Shown in pieces: positions 18,381 to 26,740 of a stretch of DNA of 64,000 nt; positions within the stretch are counted from its first letter, which is position 1, and the number at the start of each line of letters is the position of its first letter. The notes beneath the pieces were generated by a model. It was not told the origin of the DNA, ran no database searches, and saw only the letters and a program-made list of their open reading frames with translations. Source of the DNA: Robertmurraya korlensis. GTDB lineage: Bacteria; Bacillota; Bacilli; Bacillales; Cytobacillaceae. The stretch covers positions 124,001-188,000 of the forward strand of contig NZ_JAMBNS010000005.1 of assembly GCF_023715225.1 (NCBI RefSeq). The letters are read 5' to 3'. Made by a program: the position numbers and the translations under genes.

Positions 18381-18415
18381 CAAAAGCTTATATACTATAT
18401 TCCTAAAAGCTTTTG
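18381..18415. repeat. Inverted repeat upstream of YqcI/YcgG gene
   Basis: Arms CAAAAGCTT and AAGCTTTTG separated by 17-18 nt. On the minus strand the second arm runs into the TGTGAGGTG ribosome-binding site, so it may be an operator or a structure affecting translation. The rest of the 150-bp gap shows nothing recognisable. Confidence 0.4.
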
Positions 18416-18526
18416 CTGGATGAATGTCCTATTGAAATTGGGCGATTGTAAATTAAGCAAACTAAGAAATTCATCCATAACCGACCATATAACCATCGAT
18501 CATGAATGAATTCCTAAAACTAACAC

Positions 18527-19348
18527 CTAAAGCTGTTCTTCAGCCGTAACTCCTAATCTCTCCATGATTCTCCTTTTTCGATACAGCATAACTCCAACTT
18601 CTGCCAAGTCATTGATCATCGAACGGTTGGTGAAGGCACCGAAGACCATCCCAGCGATAGGGACCATTTGAAATAACTTTTTCCATCCAAACTGGTCACG
18701 GTAGGTATACACAACTTCTCGCCAGCCTTGGAGTTGAGACATCATTTCGCCCGATTGACTCCCGTTCTGGTAATAATCGGATAACTCCTTGAGAATGGCC
18801 TTTTTTCCAACAATATCTGCTGAGGAAAATTGTAAGCATTTAATAATAAAGATTCGCTCGCTTTTTTCATTTGGATCGTAGCCGTGGATGATGGAGATTT
18901 CTTGCAGTGTTTTTAATGAGATCGCTAAAAGTGCGGGTACATCAATCGCGAGGGTGAATATTCCACCGATTCCTGTTGTTGCACCTTGAACCGTTGCTAC
19001 TCTTTTCCGGTTTTCCATTAATTTTTGACTGACCATAGTCATAGTGGAAAGAGGGATTTCTTTTATCTCCGCTATGCTCTCAATGGATTGATTTGTTTCT
19101 TTCCTTATAAGTTCAAATAGCTGTTTTTCCGATACTAAATATTTTCCACCCGTTTGAATGTAGTTTCCAATTTCGTCTAATAAAACTCCCACTTTATTAT
19201 GAACAAATTGCGGGGTGATTTTGTCTAGTAATTTAAAAGGAAGTCTTCCAAGTCGTTCCCAAATCCACAAATTTCCTTGGTCCTTTTCCCATTTTTCTAT
19301 AATAGCAAGTTCGTTTTTTAAGTCTTGTTCCTTCTCCAATGTAATCAT
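18527..19348 (-). CDS. EcsC-family protein
   Basis: 273 residues. The central GATTGIGGIFTLAIDVPALLA segment and the GAFTNRSMINDLAEVG segment are characteristic of EcsC domains, as in the third gene of the B. subtilis ecsABC locus. Here it stands alone without an ABC transporter. Two hydrophobic stretches (about 120-145 and 220-240) suggest membrane association. Role unknown. Confidence 0.85.
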   Translation of the reverse strand: MITLEKEQDLKNELAIIEKWEKDQGNLWIWERLGRLPFKLLDKITPQFVHNKVGVLLDEIGNYIQTGGKYLVSEKQLFELIRKETNQSIESIAEIKEIPLSTMTMVSQKLMENRKRVATVQGATTGIGGIFTLAIDVPALLAISLKTLQEISIIHGYDPNEKSERIFIIKCLQFSSADIVGKKAILKELSDYYQNGSQSGEMMSQLQGWREVVYTYRDQFGWKKLFQMVPIAGMVFGAFTNRSMINDLAEVGVMLYRKRRIMERLGVTAEEQL

Positions 19349-19508
19349 CCTTGTTCTTCTCCATTTTCTTCAGTTTTTCATTTTCATCATTATTCTAATC
19401 ATTTGATACGTGATCACTTGAGAAAAGGTTTCAAAACAATCCTCCATAAAACATGATTAAGAGCGGAAAGGTCATACTAAGCTTATTCAATACATAGAGG
19501 TGATAGTG

Positions 19509-20492
19509 ATGGATAACGTATTTGATTATGAAGATATACAATTGATCCCAAACAAATCAATCGTAAACAGCCGAACGGAGTGTGATACTAGTGTAACGTT
19601 TGGAGGTCATACTTTTCGATTGCCGGTGGTGCCTGCGAATATGCAAACCATTGTGGATGAAAAGATTTCTGAATTTTTAGCAGAAAATAATTATTTTTAC
19701 ATCATGCATCGTTTTCAACCAGAAATGCGGATAGGTTTTGTAAAAGATATGAAGGCACGTGGGTTGTACGCCTCGATTAGTGTGGGGGTAAAAGAAGAAG
19801 AGTATCCATTTATTGAACAACTGGCAAAGGAAAATCTGTCTCCTGAATTTATAACAATCGATATTGCACACGGACATTCAAATGCAGTGATTAATATGAT
19901 TCGCCATATTAAAAAACATTTGCCTACTAGCTTTGTCATTGCAGGAAATGTGGGAACACCTGAGGCAGTTAGAGAGTTGGAAAATGCAGGGGCGGACGCG
20001 ACGAAGGTTGGAATTGGACCAGGGAAAGTCTGTATTACGAAAATAAAAACAGGCTTCGGGACAGGGGGGTGGCAATTAGCGGCCTTAAGATGGTGTGCGA
20101 AAGCAGCTAGTAAACCTATCATTGCAGACGGGGGAATTCGGACTCACGGAGATATTGCCAAATCGGTTCGCTTCGGTGCATCTATGGTTATGATTGGATC
20201 ACTATTTGCGGGACATGAAGAATCACCTGGAGAGACGGTAGAGAAAGATGGGAAAAAGTATAAGGAGTACTTCGGATCTGCCTCTGAATTTCAAAAAGGG
20301 GAACGAAAAAATGTCGAAGGAAAGAAAATGCACGTGGAATTCAGAGGGTCTTTAAATGATACATTGATTGAAATGGAGCAAGATTTACAATCATCAATTT
20401 CTTATGCAGGTGGAAACAAGCTGTCAGCGATTCGAACGGTCGATTATGTGATTGTAAAGAACTCGATCTTTAACGGAGATAAGGTATATTAA
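19509..20492 (+). CDS. guaC: GMP reductase
   Basis: 327 residues, the usual length of the Bacillus enzyme. It catalyses NADPH-dependent deamination of GMP to IMP in purine salvage. The IMPDH/GMPR barrel is complete, with VPANMQT, the [18 protein letters not shown] segment, the catalytic-Cys loop [11 protein letters not shown] and the [17 protein letters not shown] phosphate-binding segment. No CBS domains, which separates it from IMP dehydrogenase. ATG 19509 follows GAGGTGATAGTG. No purine riboswitch is visible upstream. Confidence 0.95.
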   Translation: MDNVFDYEDIQLIPNKSIVNSRTECDTSVTFGGHTFRLPVVPANMQTIVDEKISEFLAENNYFYIMHRFQPEMRIGFVKDMKARGLYASISVGVKEEEYPFIEQLAKENLSPEFITIDIAHGHSNAVINMIRHIKKHLPTSFVIAGNVGTPEAVRELENAGADATKVGIGPGKVCITKIKTGFGTGGWQLAALRWCAKAASKPIIADGGIRTHGDIAKSVRFGASMVMIGSLFAGHEESPGETVEKDGKKYKEYFGSASEFQKGERKNVEGKKMHVEFRGSLNDTLIEMEQDLQSSISYAGGNKLSAIRTVDYVIVKNSIFNGDKVY

Positions 20493-20498
20493 CAAAAA

Positions 20499-20535
20499 GA
20501 AAGTGAGCATTACCCAGATGGGCTGCTCACTTTTT
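20499..20535. terminator. Bidirectional terminator
   Basis: Stem AAAGTGAGCA/TGCTCACTTT with T6. It overlaps the last codons of the minus-strand PAP2 gene. Confidence 0.8.
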
Positions 20536-21172
20536 TATTTCTTTTGTCCCTATAGCGCTGAAAAAATCCAATGGCCAACAAAAGCCAAAAAGCACTAATA
20601 AAATATCCAGCTAGTATATCACTTGGATAATGAACACCGAGATAGATTCGACTGATACCTATCGAAAGGATCACGATGCCACTCACAATGATATGCATTT
20701 TCCGTTTGAAAGAAGTATTGATATGACGCCACAAAAGAAAGGTTAGTACCCCATATAAAGCGAATGCCATAGTAGCATGACCACTCGGAAAGCTATAATT
20801 CGTCGCTTCAGCTAAACGATGCAAATCAGGTCTTGCTCGTTGAAAAAACATTTTTAACGTGAGGAAAAGGATATTCGCCCCTACCATGACTGCTACAAAC
20901 AATACTAGCTCAGCTCTATGATTTAAAACCTTATAAAGAATAAAAAGACTGACAAGTGTAAGGAATATTACTGGTATGGTGTCCCCAATAAACGTAAAAA
21001 ATCTCATAATCGTGGTCAACCAAGGACTTTCTAAACCTTGAACAAAAGAGATGATCCGGCTATCAAAAGAGACAATCGTATTTCTTCTTACTAAAATTGC
21101 CATCACACTAAATGCTAGTAATGAAACTAGGCTGATGATAAATGCGATAAGTAGTTGAGTTTTTAATTTCAT
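20510..21172 (-). CDS. PAP2-family membrane phosphatase
   Basis: 220 residues with about six membrane segments. All three PAP2 motifs are present: KMFFQRARP, PSGH and SRIYLGVHYPSD. Such enzymes dephosphorylate undecaprenyl pyrophosphate or phosphatidylglycerol phosphate; which one cannot be told. ATG 21172 overlaps the stop of the upstream CBO0543-like gene (ATGA) and has GGAG 6 nt before it. The earlier ATG 21184 is less likely. Confidence 0.87.
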   Translation of the reverse strand: MKLKTQLLIAFIISLVSLLAFSVMAILVRRNTIVSFDSRIISFVQGLESPWLTTIMRFFTFIGDTIPVIFLTLVSLFILYKVLNHRAELVLFVAVMVGANILFLTLKMFFQRARPDLHRLAEATNYSFPSGHATMAFALYGVLTFLLWRHINTSFKRKMHIIVSGIVILSIGISRIYLGVHYPSDILAGYFISAFWLLLAIGFFQRYRDKRNKKVSSPSG

Positions 21173-21747
21173 GAAGGACTCCATTTTTTTTCATAATAGC
21201 GCTTTGAAACCGCCATACATTTAATAATAAGTGCTCGGACGACAATTCCAAGAATAATGTAATAGACGAAGGAATACAAGTAATTCCATTTGAAATATTG
21301 AACAAGGTGAAGCCATTGACAAAAGGGTTCACCGATAAAGGCGTAAGTGACTGCCATGATGATTTGGGCAATAATAAAGGTCTTCCATGTTTGAAAGTAT
21401 TGAAATAACAGGATAAAAGCTACGGGTACCATGGAAACATCATATGGAAAACCCCTTGGTATGACGGGCAGAAACTCAGTCGGATACTCCCAAAAGGAAA
21501 ACTGCATCCCAACCGTGTCCAAAAGGAGAGTCACATTCATCACAATCACACCGAACAGGAGAGACTCCACAAACCATTTTCTTTTTTTCATAATAAACCA
21601 GAAAATCCATGGAACAACAAAAAAACAGAGTAGGATCCACCATTCCCAAGTTAAAAATTCATTCTCAAGCCATCCTCTAGCATCCAATACAAATAACTCA
21701 TCTTCTATGAACCGAACGTTATCAAGGTTTTCTTCACGAGTACCCAT
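21169..21747 (-). CDS. CBO0543-family membrane protein
   Basis: 192 residues with five predicted membrane segments and Trp-rich stretches (TWEWWILLCFF, WPF-like SFWEYPTEFLPVIPRGFPYD). This fits the CBO0543 family common in spore formers; function unknown. Start 21747 (MGTREENL) is chosen for an AGGTGG site 8 nt upstream; three further in-frame ATGs lie upstream. Translationally coupled by ATGA overlap to the PAP2 gene. Confidence 0.72.
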   Translation of the reverse strand: MGTREENLDNVRFIEDELFVLDARGWLENEFLTWEWWILLCFFVVPWIFWFIMKKRKWFVESLLFGVIVMNVTLLLDTVGMQFSFWEYPTEFLPVIPRGFPYDVSMVPVAFILLFQYFQTWKTFIIAQIIMAVTYAFIGEPFCQWLHLVQYFKWNYLYSFVYYIILGIVVRALIIKCMAVSKRYYEKKWSPS

Positions 21748-21819
21748 ACTTACCACCACCTGCTTCTTGTATCTATCAAACATATTTTTGCCCATTATCA
21801 TGTTTTAATGTTAAGGATG

Positions 21820-21850
21820 ACAAAAAGGACCGTAGAAACATCTACGGTCA
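21820..21850 (-). terminator. Terminator of the doxX-redoxin operon
   Basis: 8-bp stem GACCGTAG/CTACGGTC; on the minus strand it runs into CCTTTTTG. Confidence 0.75.
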
Positions 21851-21856
21851 AAAAAC

Positions 21857-22369
21857 CTATTTTGAAATTGATTGGTATTCTTTTTTTATCTCCTTTAGGG
21901 TTTTGTCAAATTCTTCTCCCCAAAGATCATTGATTGTATGAAACTCAACCTCACCATCACTATTTAACATGCCATAGCCTCTATAAGCCATATCTCCATT
22001 TTTCATTCCAAATAAATCAATCAATTCTAGCTCAGAGTCAGATATGAACGGGATGCTACTCCCGAACATGTCCACTAAAGCTTGATATAACTGCAATTGT
22101 TGATCAGGAGTATCGCCACTTACAATATACATATTCACATCTAACTCTTCTAATTGTGAGATATTTTCATGCAGCTGAACCAGCTGCTGTTGGCAGTGTG
22201 TTCAGGTGTATGTGGTGATAAAAAAGAATAGTGTTGGTTTCTCTTGCGGGAAGGTGACTTCCTTTTTATTTTGGTCAACTAAATCTATCGTGCCATCCAA
22301 TTTCTCTTTTCCACAACCGGTTAAAAGAAGGAGGAAGGCTATTAGGATATATAATCGTTTTCTTTTCAT
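21857..22369 (-). CDS. Thioredoxin-like lipoprotein with in-frame TGA at the CxxC cysteine (candidate selenoprotein)
   Basis: Reading the frame from ATG 22369 (GGTGG 4 nt upstream) gives a lipoprotein signal peptide with lipobox LTGC (Cys19), then a thioredoxin-like fold. At codon 56 (22202-22204 on the plus strand) the frame has TGA, followed by THCQQQL and 111 more open codons to the stop at 21857. The TGA sits exactly where the first, nucleophilic Cys of the redox motif belongs (x-T-H-C). A 7-bp hairpin with loop GTT starts 14 nt after the TGA, in the place and with the leading loop G expected of a bacterial SECIS. It is therefore either a UxxC selenoprotein or a pseudogene with one nonsense change. 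Sixteen nt after doxX, with a terminator downstream. Confidence 0.7.
22171..22187 (-). promoter_or_regulatory. Candidate bacterial SECIS hairpin
   Basis: On the minus strand GCAGCTG-GTT-CAGCTGC forms a perfect 7-bp stem. The loop begins 21 nt after the TGA, and its first base is G. Published bacterial SECIS models ask for a stem-loop at about 16-37 nt with a G in the first two loop positions. The bulged U of the E. coli element is not evident. Confidence 0.5.
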
Positions 22370-22385
22370 TGTTCCACCATAACCT

Positions 22386-22784
22386 TTATAGTTGAGCTTG
22401 AGTTTCTTTCGTAGGGATTTTTGAATCCAGGCTGAGCATAGAGCTGCCGGTTATTGATAAATAGACAGCGATAACGAGTAAAACCAAGTCTAATTCATAT
22501 CCTCCCATAAAACCTGCACCAAATTTTACTTTTACAATGGCAACTACCATGATAAGTGCTAGTAGAACAGATACAATTTTCGTTCCTAGTCCAACGATTA
22601 ATGCCACACCGCCAATAAGCTCAATACCAGTAACAACATAAGCAAGTATTCCTGGCATACCCATACTAGCAAACCAGCCAGCCGTATTTTCAATTCCTTC
22701 CTGTAGTTTGGATAACCCATGGGCAAAGAAGGTCATTCCTAGCACAACCCTTAGTAGTAATGCTCCTATTTCGTGTTTGTTCAT
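22386..22784 (-). CDS. DoxX-family membrane protein
   Basis: 132 residues, four membrane segments. The RVVLGMTFFAHGLSKL start and GIELIGGVALIVGLGT are typical of DoxX/YphA/CatD proteins, small quinone-associated membrane subunits linked to thiol and oxidative stress. ATG 22784 has GAGAGGAG 9 nt upstream. It heads a two-gene unit with the redoxin lipoprotein and is preceded by an inverted repeat matching the one before blaI. Confidence 0.85.
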   Translation of the reverse strand: MNKHEIGALLLRVVLGMTFFAHGLSKLQEGIENTAGWFASMGMPGILAYVVTGIELIGGVALIVGLGTKIVSVLLALIMVVAIVKVKFGAGFMGGYELDLVLLVIAVYLSITGSSMLSLDSKIPTKETQAQL

Positions 22785-22812
22785 TGATTCATTCTCCTCT
22801 CAATATCTTTAA

Positions 22813-22827
22813 ACTACATAACGTAGT
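22813..22827 (-). promoter_or_regulatory. Candidate BlaI-type operator before doxX
   Basis: Inverted repeat ACTAC-N5-GTAGT. The same arms and spacer occur in the blaI promoter (24135-24151), suggesting the doxX-redoxin unit is repressed by the neighbouring BlaI-like protein. Confidence 0.6.
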
Positions 22828-22844
22828 GTAAAACCAAAAAAATA

Positions 22845-23702
22845 TTAGGCAGTGGTGAGTAAAACCATGCCTATAAAAAAAAGCAACACGTGAATAGAAA
22901 TAAAGATGTTTCTTATCGTCAGCTTGATCGGGATCACTTCGTTTGGTTCGACTAATTGTTGAAGGCGATAGTTAATGGAACCACCAGAAAAATGTACCAA
23001 AGAAGGGGTGTCCTTAAATGAAACATGATACTTAATCAATTTAATTAATGCCGTGCTTAGCTCTATTTCTGACCTCATTTTTTGTACCGCATACTCATCA
23101 GCCAGTATTTCACTAATGATACTATAATTTTGTTGACACCATTGGGTTAACGGGATAAACCACAATGACTGGGCGATGATCTCTAATATAAAGACCTTCA
23201 ACGGGTCATGGTTGTTTTTATGGAAGGTCTCGTGCTCAATCACTGCTCTTAACTCATCATTTTCAAGCAACTGGATTAATCTCGTTGAAAGAACGATTGT
23301 GGGTTTGATGTACCCCATGGTGAAGGCAAGTACGGAATCACTTTTAACAACGATTAGATTTTCATTATGTCCATACGTACTTCGAATCAACGAGGTTAAC
23401 TCAATGTCCTTGCATTCCAATAATCGCCTAGTAAACTTTTTAGATACAATTACTTGTCTGCCAATCTTTATTATGGTTATTAATAAAATATAGGTGAGAA
23501 GGGTGTTAACGAGAAAGATAACTAAAAAATAATAGAACGAATCTTCCATAAATAAGCTTAGGCAAAATTTAAAAAAGTTCATTTTTAGTTGTGTTCCAAA
23601 AATCAAATGAGTAAGAAACATTCCCATTTGAACCCATATGAGTGTTGCTAACCCAAGACTTAGTAAAAGTAAGTAGAGCGATTTCTTTTTCCACCACATC
23701 AT
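22845..23702 (-). CDS. M56-family membrane metalloprotease (BlaR1/MecR1-like, no sensor domain)
   Basis: 285 residues. Three N-terminal membrane segments, then the cytosolic zinc-protease domain with HETFH and the downstream EILADEYA glutamate, and a last C-terminal membrane segment. The extracellular penicillin-binding sensor of BlaR1 is absent, so the signal it detects is not beta-lactam in the usual way. It should inactivate the BlaI-like repressor by cleavage. The start overlaps the blaI stop (TTATGATG), indicating coupled translation. Confidence 0.85.
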   Translation of the reverse strand: MMWWKKKSLYLLLLSLGLATLIWVQMGMFLTHLIFGTQLKMNFFKFCLSLFMEDSFYYFLVIFLVNTLLTYILLITIIKIGRQVIVSKKFTRRLLECKDIELTSLIRSTYGHNENLIVVKSDSVLAFTMGYIKPTIVLSTRLIQLLENDELRAVIEHETFHKNNHDPLKVFILEIIAQSLWFIPLTQWCQQNYSIISEILADEYAVQKMRSEIELSTALIKLIKYHVSFKDTPSLVHFSGGSINYRLQQLVEPNEVIPIKLTIRNIFISIHVLLFFIGMVLLTTA

Positions 23703-24121
23703 AACTTGTCCTTTTTTAGTTGTTGAATTTTTAGTTCGAGTTTATTTAATAACGTCTCATCCACGTCGGTGAGGGAATCAATCATGTGGCTGATTACAAC
23801 TCCCCCGAATTCATCGAGTAAATTTTCGGTCAGTTTTTTGGACTGTTCTTCTAAAAATTCTTCTTTTGTTTGAATAGGACTAAATAGGGAAACTCGGCCA
23901 CTCGTACGTTTTTTTAGGACCCCTTTATCTACTAGTCGATTCATAACCGTCATGACGGTATTAAAGTTGATATTTTTTTCAGACTCAAGGGTTTGTTGTA
24001 CTTCTTTAATACTGAACTCACCTTGCTTATTGTTCCAAAGTAGCTCCATAATTCTTGCTTCTAACGGACCAAAGAAACGCGAAAGACCTTCTTCATTGTA
24101 CTTAAATCGTTTAATAGACAA
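23699..24121 (-). CDS. BlaI/MecI/CopY-family repressor
   Basis: 140 residues. Winged-helix DNA-binding domain (about 15-85: GPLEARIMELLW, INFNTVMTVMNRLVDKG) followed by a dimerisation helix (about 90-140). TTG 24121 is preferred: GGAAGGTG lies 6 nt upstream, whereas the in-frame GTG at 24130 is part of that site. It is coupled to the M56 protease gene by a 4-nt overlap. The operator in its own promoter implies autoregulation. Confidence 0.87.
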   Translation of the reverse strand: MSIKRFKYNEEGLSRFFGPLEARIMELLWNNKQGEFSIKEVQQTLESEKNINFNTVMTVMNRLVDKGVLKKRTSGRVSLFSPIQTKEEFLEEQSKKLTENLLDEFGGVVISHMIDSLTDVDETLLNKLELKIQQLKKDKL

Positions 24122-24134
24122 GCTGATCACCTTC

Positions 24135-24171
24135 CACTACTGATTGTAGTGTGAATTGAATAGATAATCAA
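24135..24171 (-). promoter_or_regulatory. blaI promoter with overlapping operator
   Basis: On the minus strand TTGATT, a 17-nt spacer and TACAAT form a good sigma-A promoter (-35 at plus-strand 24166-24171, -10 at 24143-24148). The inverted repeat CACTAC-N5-GTAGTG (24135-24151) covers the -10 box. This arrangement fits autorepression by the BlaI-like protein. Confidence 0.7.
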
Positions 24172-24284
24172 GTGAAAAACCTCCTAATTTACAAAGATAG
24201 GATGGATGTCGAAAAAAGCACACAGAAGTTTTACAATCATTCGCTATATGATGCAAACGATTTATGATAAATTAGTTTAGTAAT

Positions 24285-24306
24285 GTATAAATGGAAAAAT
24301 TTATAC
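24285..24306 (+). promoter_or_regulatory. Inverted repeat before DHA2 efflux gene
   Basis: Perfect 8-bp arms GTATAAAT and ATTTATAC with a 6-nt spacer, 22 nt before the ATG. Likely a repressor site for the efflux gene; the regulator is not identifiable in the window. Confidence 0.5.
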
Positions 24307-24328
24307 AACTGAAAGAAGGGATTAATAA

Positions 24329-25858
24329 ATGACAAAATCAAAACAAAGCCATTTAAAACTTGTGATTGCTGGGCTTCTCTTAAGTATCTTCATGGCATCT
24401 ATGGATAATACCATCGTAGCAACGGCCATGGGGACGATTGTCGGAGAACTTGGTGGATTTGATAAGTTTGTCTGGGTCACTTCGGCCTATATGGTCGCAG
24501 AAATGGCAGGTATGCCGATTTTCGGAAAGCTTTCGGATATGTTTGGCCGGAAGAAATTTTTTATGTTTGGTTTACTCGTCTTTTTAGGTGGTTCCATTTT
24601 ATGCGGAACAGCCGATACGATTACACAATTAAGTATTTATCGAGCCATTCAAGGAATTGGGGCAGGAGCTTTGATTCCGATTGCCTTTACGATTATGTTT
24701 GATACGGTTTCAATTGAGCAACGTGGAAAATTAGGGGGATTATTTGGTGCAGTGTTTGGACTCTCTAGTATTTTCGGACCACTTTTAGGTGCATATATTA
24801 CCGATTATATTAGCTGGGAATGGGTGTTTTATGTGAACATTCCAATTGGTATTTTGGCTTTTTCTTTTATAGCGTTTTTTTATAAAGAGTCTGCTGTTCA
24901 TGAAAAACAGCAAATTGATTGGTGGGGGGCTACCACTTTAGTCGGCGCCATCGTTAGCGTCATGTTTGCACTTGAACTAGGCGGAAACGAGTATGCGTGG
25001 GATTCCACTTTTATCCTCGGACTATTTGCATCTTTTGTAGTTCTTTTTATCATTTTTATATTTATTGAAAGAAGAGTCGCTGAGCCGATTATTTCTTTTC
25101 CCATGTTTAATGTTCGTCTGTTTACAACCAGTAATGTAATTGGTCTTTTTAGTGGAATGGCGTTTATTACAGCATCCGTGTATATCCCTATCTATATTCA
25201 AGGCGTATTAGGGGGGACGGCTACCAACTCGGGCCTCGTTCTTTTACCGATGATGCTTGGGTCGGTTGTTTCGGCGACAATGGGTGGTTTCTTGATGAAT
25301 AAGGTAAGATACCGGTCGATCTTAGTCGTTTTTTCTATCATCCTTTTAGTGGGGATGACTTTACTTACAACTTTAGATGGTGATTCCAGCCGTTTATCCG
25401 TAACCATTTACATGATTATTACCGGTCTAGGTATTGGAGCAACGTTTTCCGTTTTACCGAATGCAGCCATTCATCATTTCGAACCGTCACAACGTGGTTC
25501 TGTTAACTCAACGGTTTCGTTTGTTCGTTCATTAGGGATGACATTAGGAATAACGGTATTTGGGATCCTACAAAGAAATGAATTCACTTCCAGTTTGGAG
25601 GATGCGTTTGCAGGTATGGGCGGAGGAATGAATCCATCCATGTCGAATGACCCGAGAGAACTACTCTCGCAAGAGGCACGTGCACAAATCCCAGGGCCCA
25701 TTTTAGATAAAATTACGGATCTTTTGTCATCGTCGATCACATATACGTTTATGTGGGCCCTTATTCCATCCGTTCTAGCTTTGCTCGCTGCCTTTTTCAT
25801 GTCAAAAGAGCGATTAAGTGAGTCCGTAGAGTATAGTCAATCAAAGGAACACGTGTAA
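24329..25858 (+). CDS. MFS multidrug efflux transporter, DHA2 (EmrB/QacA) family
   Basis: 509 residues with 14 predicted membrane segments. MDNTIVATAMGTI in TM1 and the GKLSDMFGRKKFF loop between TM2 and TM3 are the DHA2 signatures; GAVFGLSSIFGPLLGAYIT carries motif C of antiporters. It should export drugs or other hydrophobic compounds with protons. GAAAGAAGG precedes ATG 24329. It is divergent from blaI; the inverted repeat at 24285 suggests repression. Confidence 0.88.
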   Translation: MTKSKQSHLKLVIAGLLLSIFMASMDNTIVATAMGTIVGELGGFDKFVWVTSAYMVAEMAGMPIFGKLSDMFGRKKFFMFGLLVFLGGSILCGTADTITQLSIYRAIQGIGAGALIPIAFTIMFDTVSIEQRGKLGGLFGAVFGLSSIFGPLLGAYITDYISWEWVFYVNIPIGILAFSFIAFFYKESAVHEKQQIDWWGATTLVGAIVSVMFALELGGNEYAWDSTFILGLFASFVVLFIIFIFIERRVAEPIISFPMFNVRLFTTSNVIGLFSGMAFITASVYIPIYIQGVLGGTATNSGLVLLPMMLGSVVSATMGGFLMNKVRYRSILVVFSIILLVGMTLLTTLDGDSSRLSVTIYMIITGLGIGATFSVLPNAAIHHFEPSQRGSVNSTVSFVRSLGMTLGITVFGILQRNEFTSSLEDAFAGMGGGMNPSMSNDPRELLSQEARAQIPGPILDKITDLLSSSITYTFMWALIPSVLALLAAFFMSKERLSESVEYSQSKEHV

Positions 25859-25890
25859 ACACCTTCACTTTAGAAGGTGTTTATTTTTTA
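25857..25890 (+). terminator. Rho-independent terminator
   Basis: Perfect 10-bp stem AAACACCTTC/GAAGGTGTTT then ATTTTTT; it begins inside the efflux stop codon. Confidence 0.85.
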
Positions 25891-25988
25891 AAGAAATAGT
25901 ATGATATATTGGAGTGTGTAAAAAAGCGAAACACATCCATTTAAAATGGGGATATAGAATTATTCATGAAGGAACAAGGGAGCTAATT

Positions 25989-26639
25989 ATGTCAATCGTC
26001 GAAAAATTAAAACTAGATAAATACACAAACATGGCTGTTATTAATCAACCAAATGATTATACCGTGTTTACAGGGCATCCTTCTCAATTAAATAAAGATC
26101 ATGATGCGATTTTCATTTTTATTGAAACGCTGGACGAAATGGTTGCTCGTACTCAACAAATCATTAAGGACCAACTATTACTTGAAAAGGGCTATCTTTT
26201 CTTCGCCTATCCGAAAAAGGGGAATAAACGATATAGTACCTTTGTACATAGAGACGATATCTTTCCTGCAATGAGTGTAGGGGAGGACGGGTATATTGGA
26301 GATAGTGATATTAAATTTGGACGTATGGTTAGTATGGACGATGTGTTTACTGTTGTTGGATTAAAGCGAGAGAAAAAGAAAGTGAAGAAAACTCCAGCAG
26401 CAAGTCAATGTGTAGCTGATTATGAGGACAATGTTACCGATGTCGAAGCATTATTAGCAGACACACCGAACGAACTTGCGTTTTACCAAAGCTTGACGCC
26501 AGGGTATAGAAAAGACTGGGCAAGATACATTTTTTCAGCGAAACAACAACAAACAAGAGATAAGCGCCGCGGGGAAATGGTCGAAGTCCTTTCACAAGGC
26601 TATAAAACCATGGATTTGTATAAACAGCAGAAGAAATAA
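25989..26639 (+). CDS. YdeI/OmpD-associated family protein
   Basis: 216 residues. The C-terminal about 50 residues (AFYQSLTPGYRKDWARYIF followed by KRRGEMVEVLSQG) match the OmpD-associated helical domain of YdeI-like proteins. The N-terminal part looks like a DUF1801-type fold (AIFIFIETLDEMV, KGYLFFAYPKK). Cytosolic; function unknown. ATG 25989 follows GGGAG by 7 nt; the longer frame from 25914 has no proper site. Ends in a strong terminator. Confidence 0.75.
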   Translation: MSIVEKLKLDKYTNMAVINQPNDYTVFTGHPSQLNKDHDAIFIFIETLDEMVARTQQIIKDQLLLEKGYLFFAYPKKGNKRYSTFVHRDDIFPAMSVGEDGYIGDSDIKFGRMVSMDDVFTVVGLKREKKKVKKTPAASQCVADYEDNVTDVEALLADTPNELAFYQSLTPGYRKDWARYIFSAKQQQTRDKRRGEMVEVLSQGYKTMDLYKQQKK

Positions 26640-26648
26640 GAGAGAATG

Positions 26649-26682
26649 ACGAATGAGAGAGGTGCTCATTCGTTTTTTTTTA
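26649..26682 (+). terminator. Rho-independent terminator
   Basis: 9-bp stem ACGAATGAG/CTCATTCGT followed by eight or more T. Confidence 0.85.
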
Positions 26683-26691
26683 GAAAAATAA

Positions 26692-26723
26692 TTGACCGTG
26701 GTGTGCACCCCACAGTTTATCCT
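26692..26723 (+). promoter_or_regulatory. MerR-type promoter with 20-bp spacer
   Basis: TTGACC and TATCCT are separated by 20 bp rather than 17, and the spacer contains the dyad GTGGTGTGCACCCCAC. Overlong spacers with a central palindrome are the mark of promoters activated by MerR proteins, and the gene that follows is a MerR regulator. Confidence 0.65.
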
Positions 26724-26740
26724 ATGGGTGGGAGGATGAA

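Noticed and set aside
21857-22138. Redoxin as a complete 93-residue gene
   Set aside because: It would lack the signal peptide and CxxC part; the frame clearly continues upstream through the TGA to ATG 22369.
22139-22369. Frameshift in the redoxin gene
   Set aside because: Both sides of the TGA are in the same frame, so a frameshift is not needed to explain the interruption.
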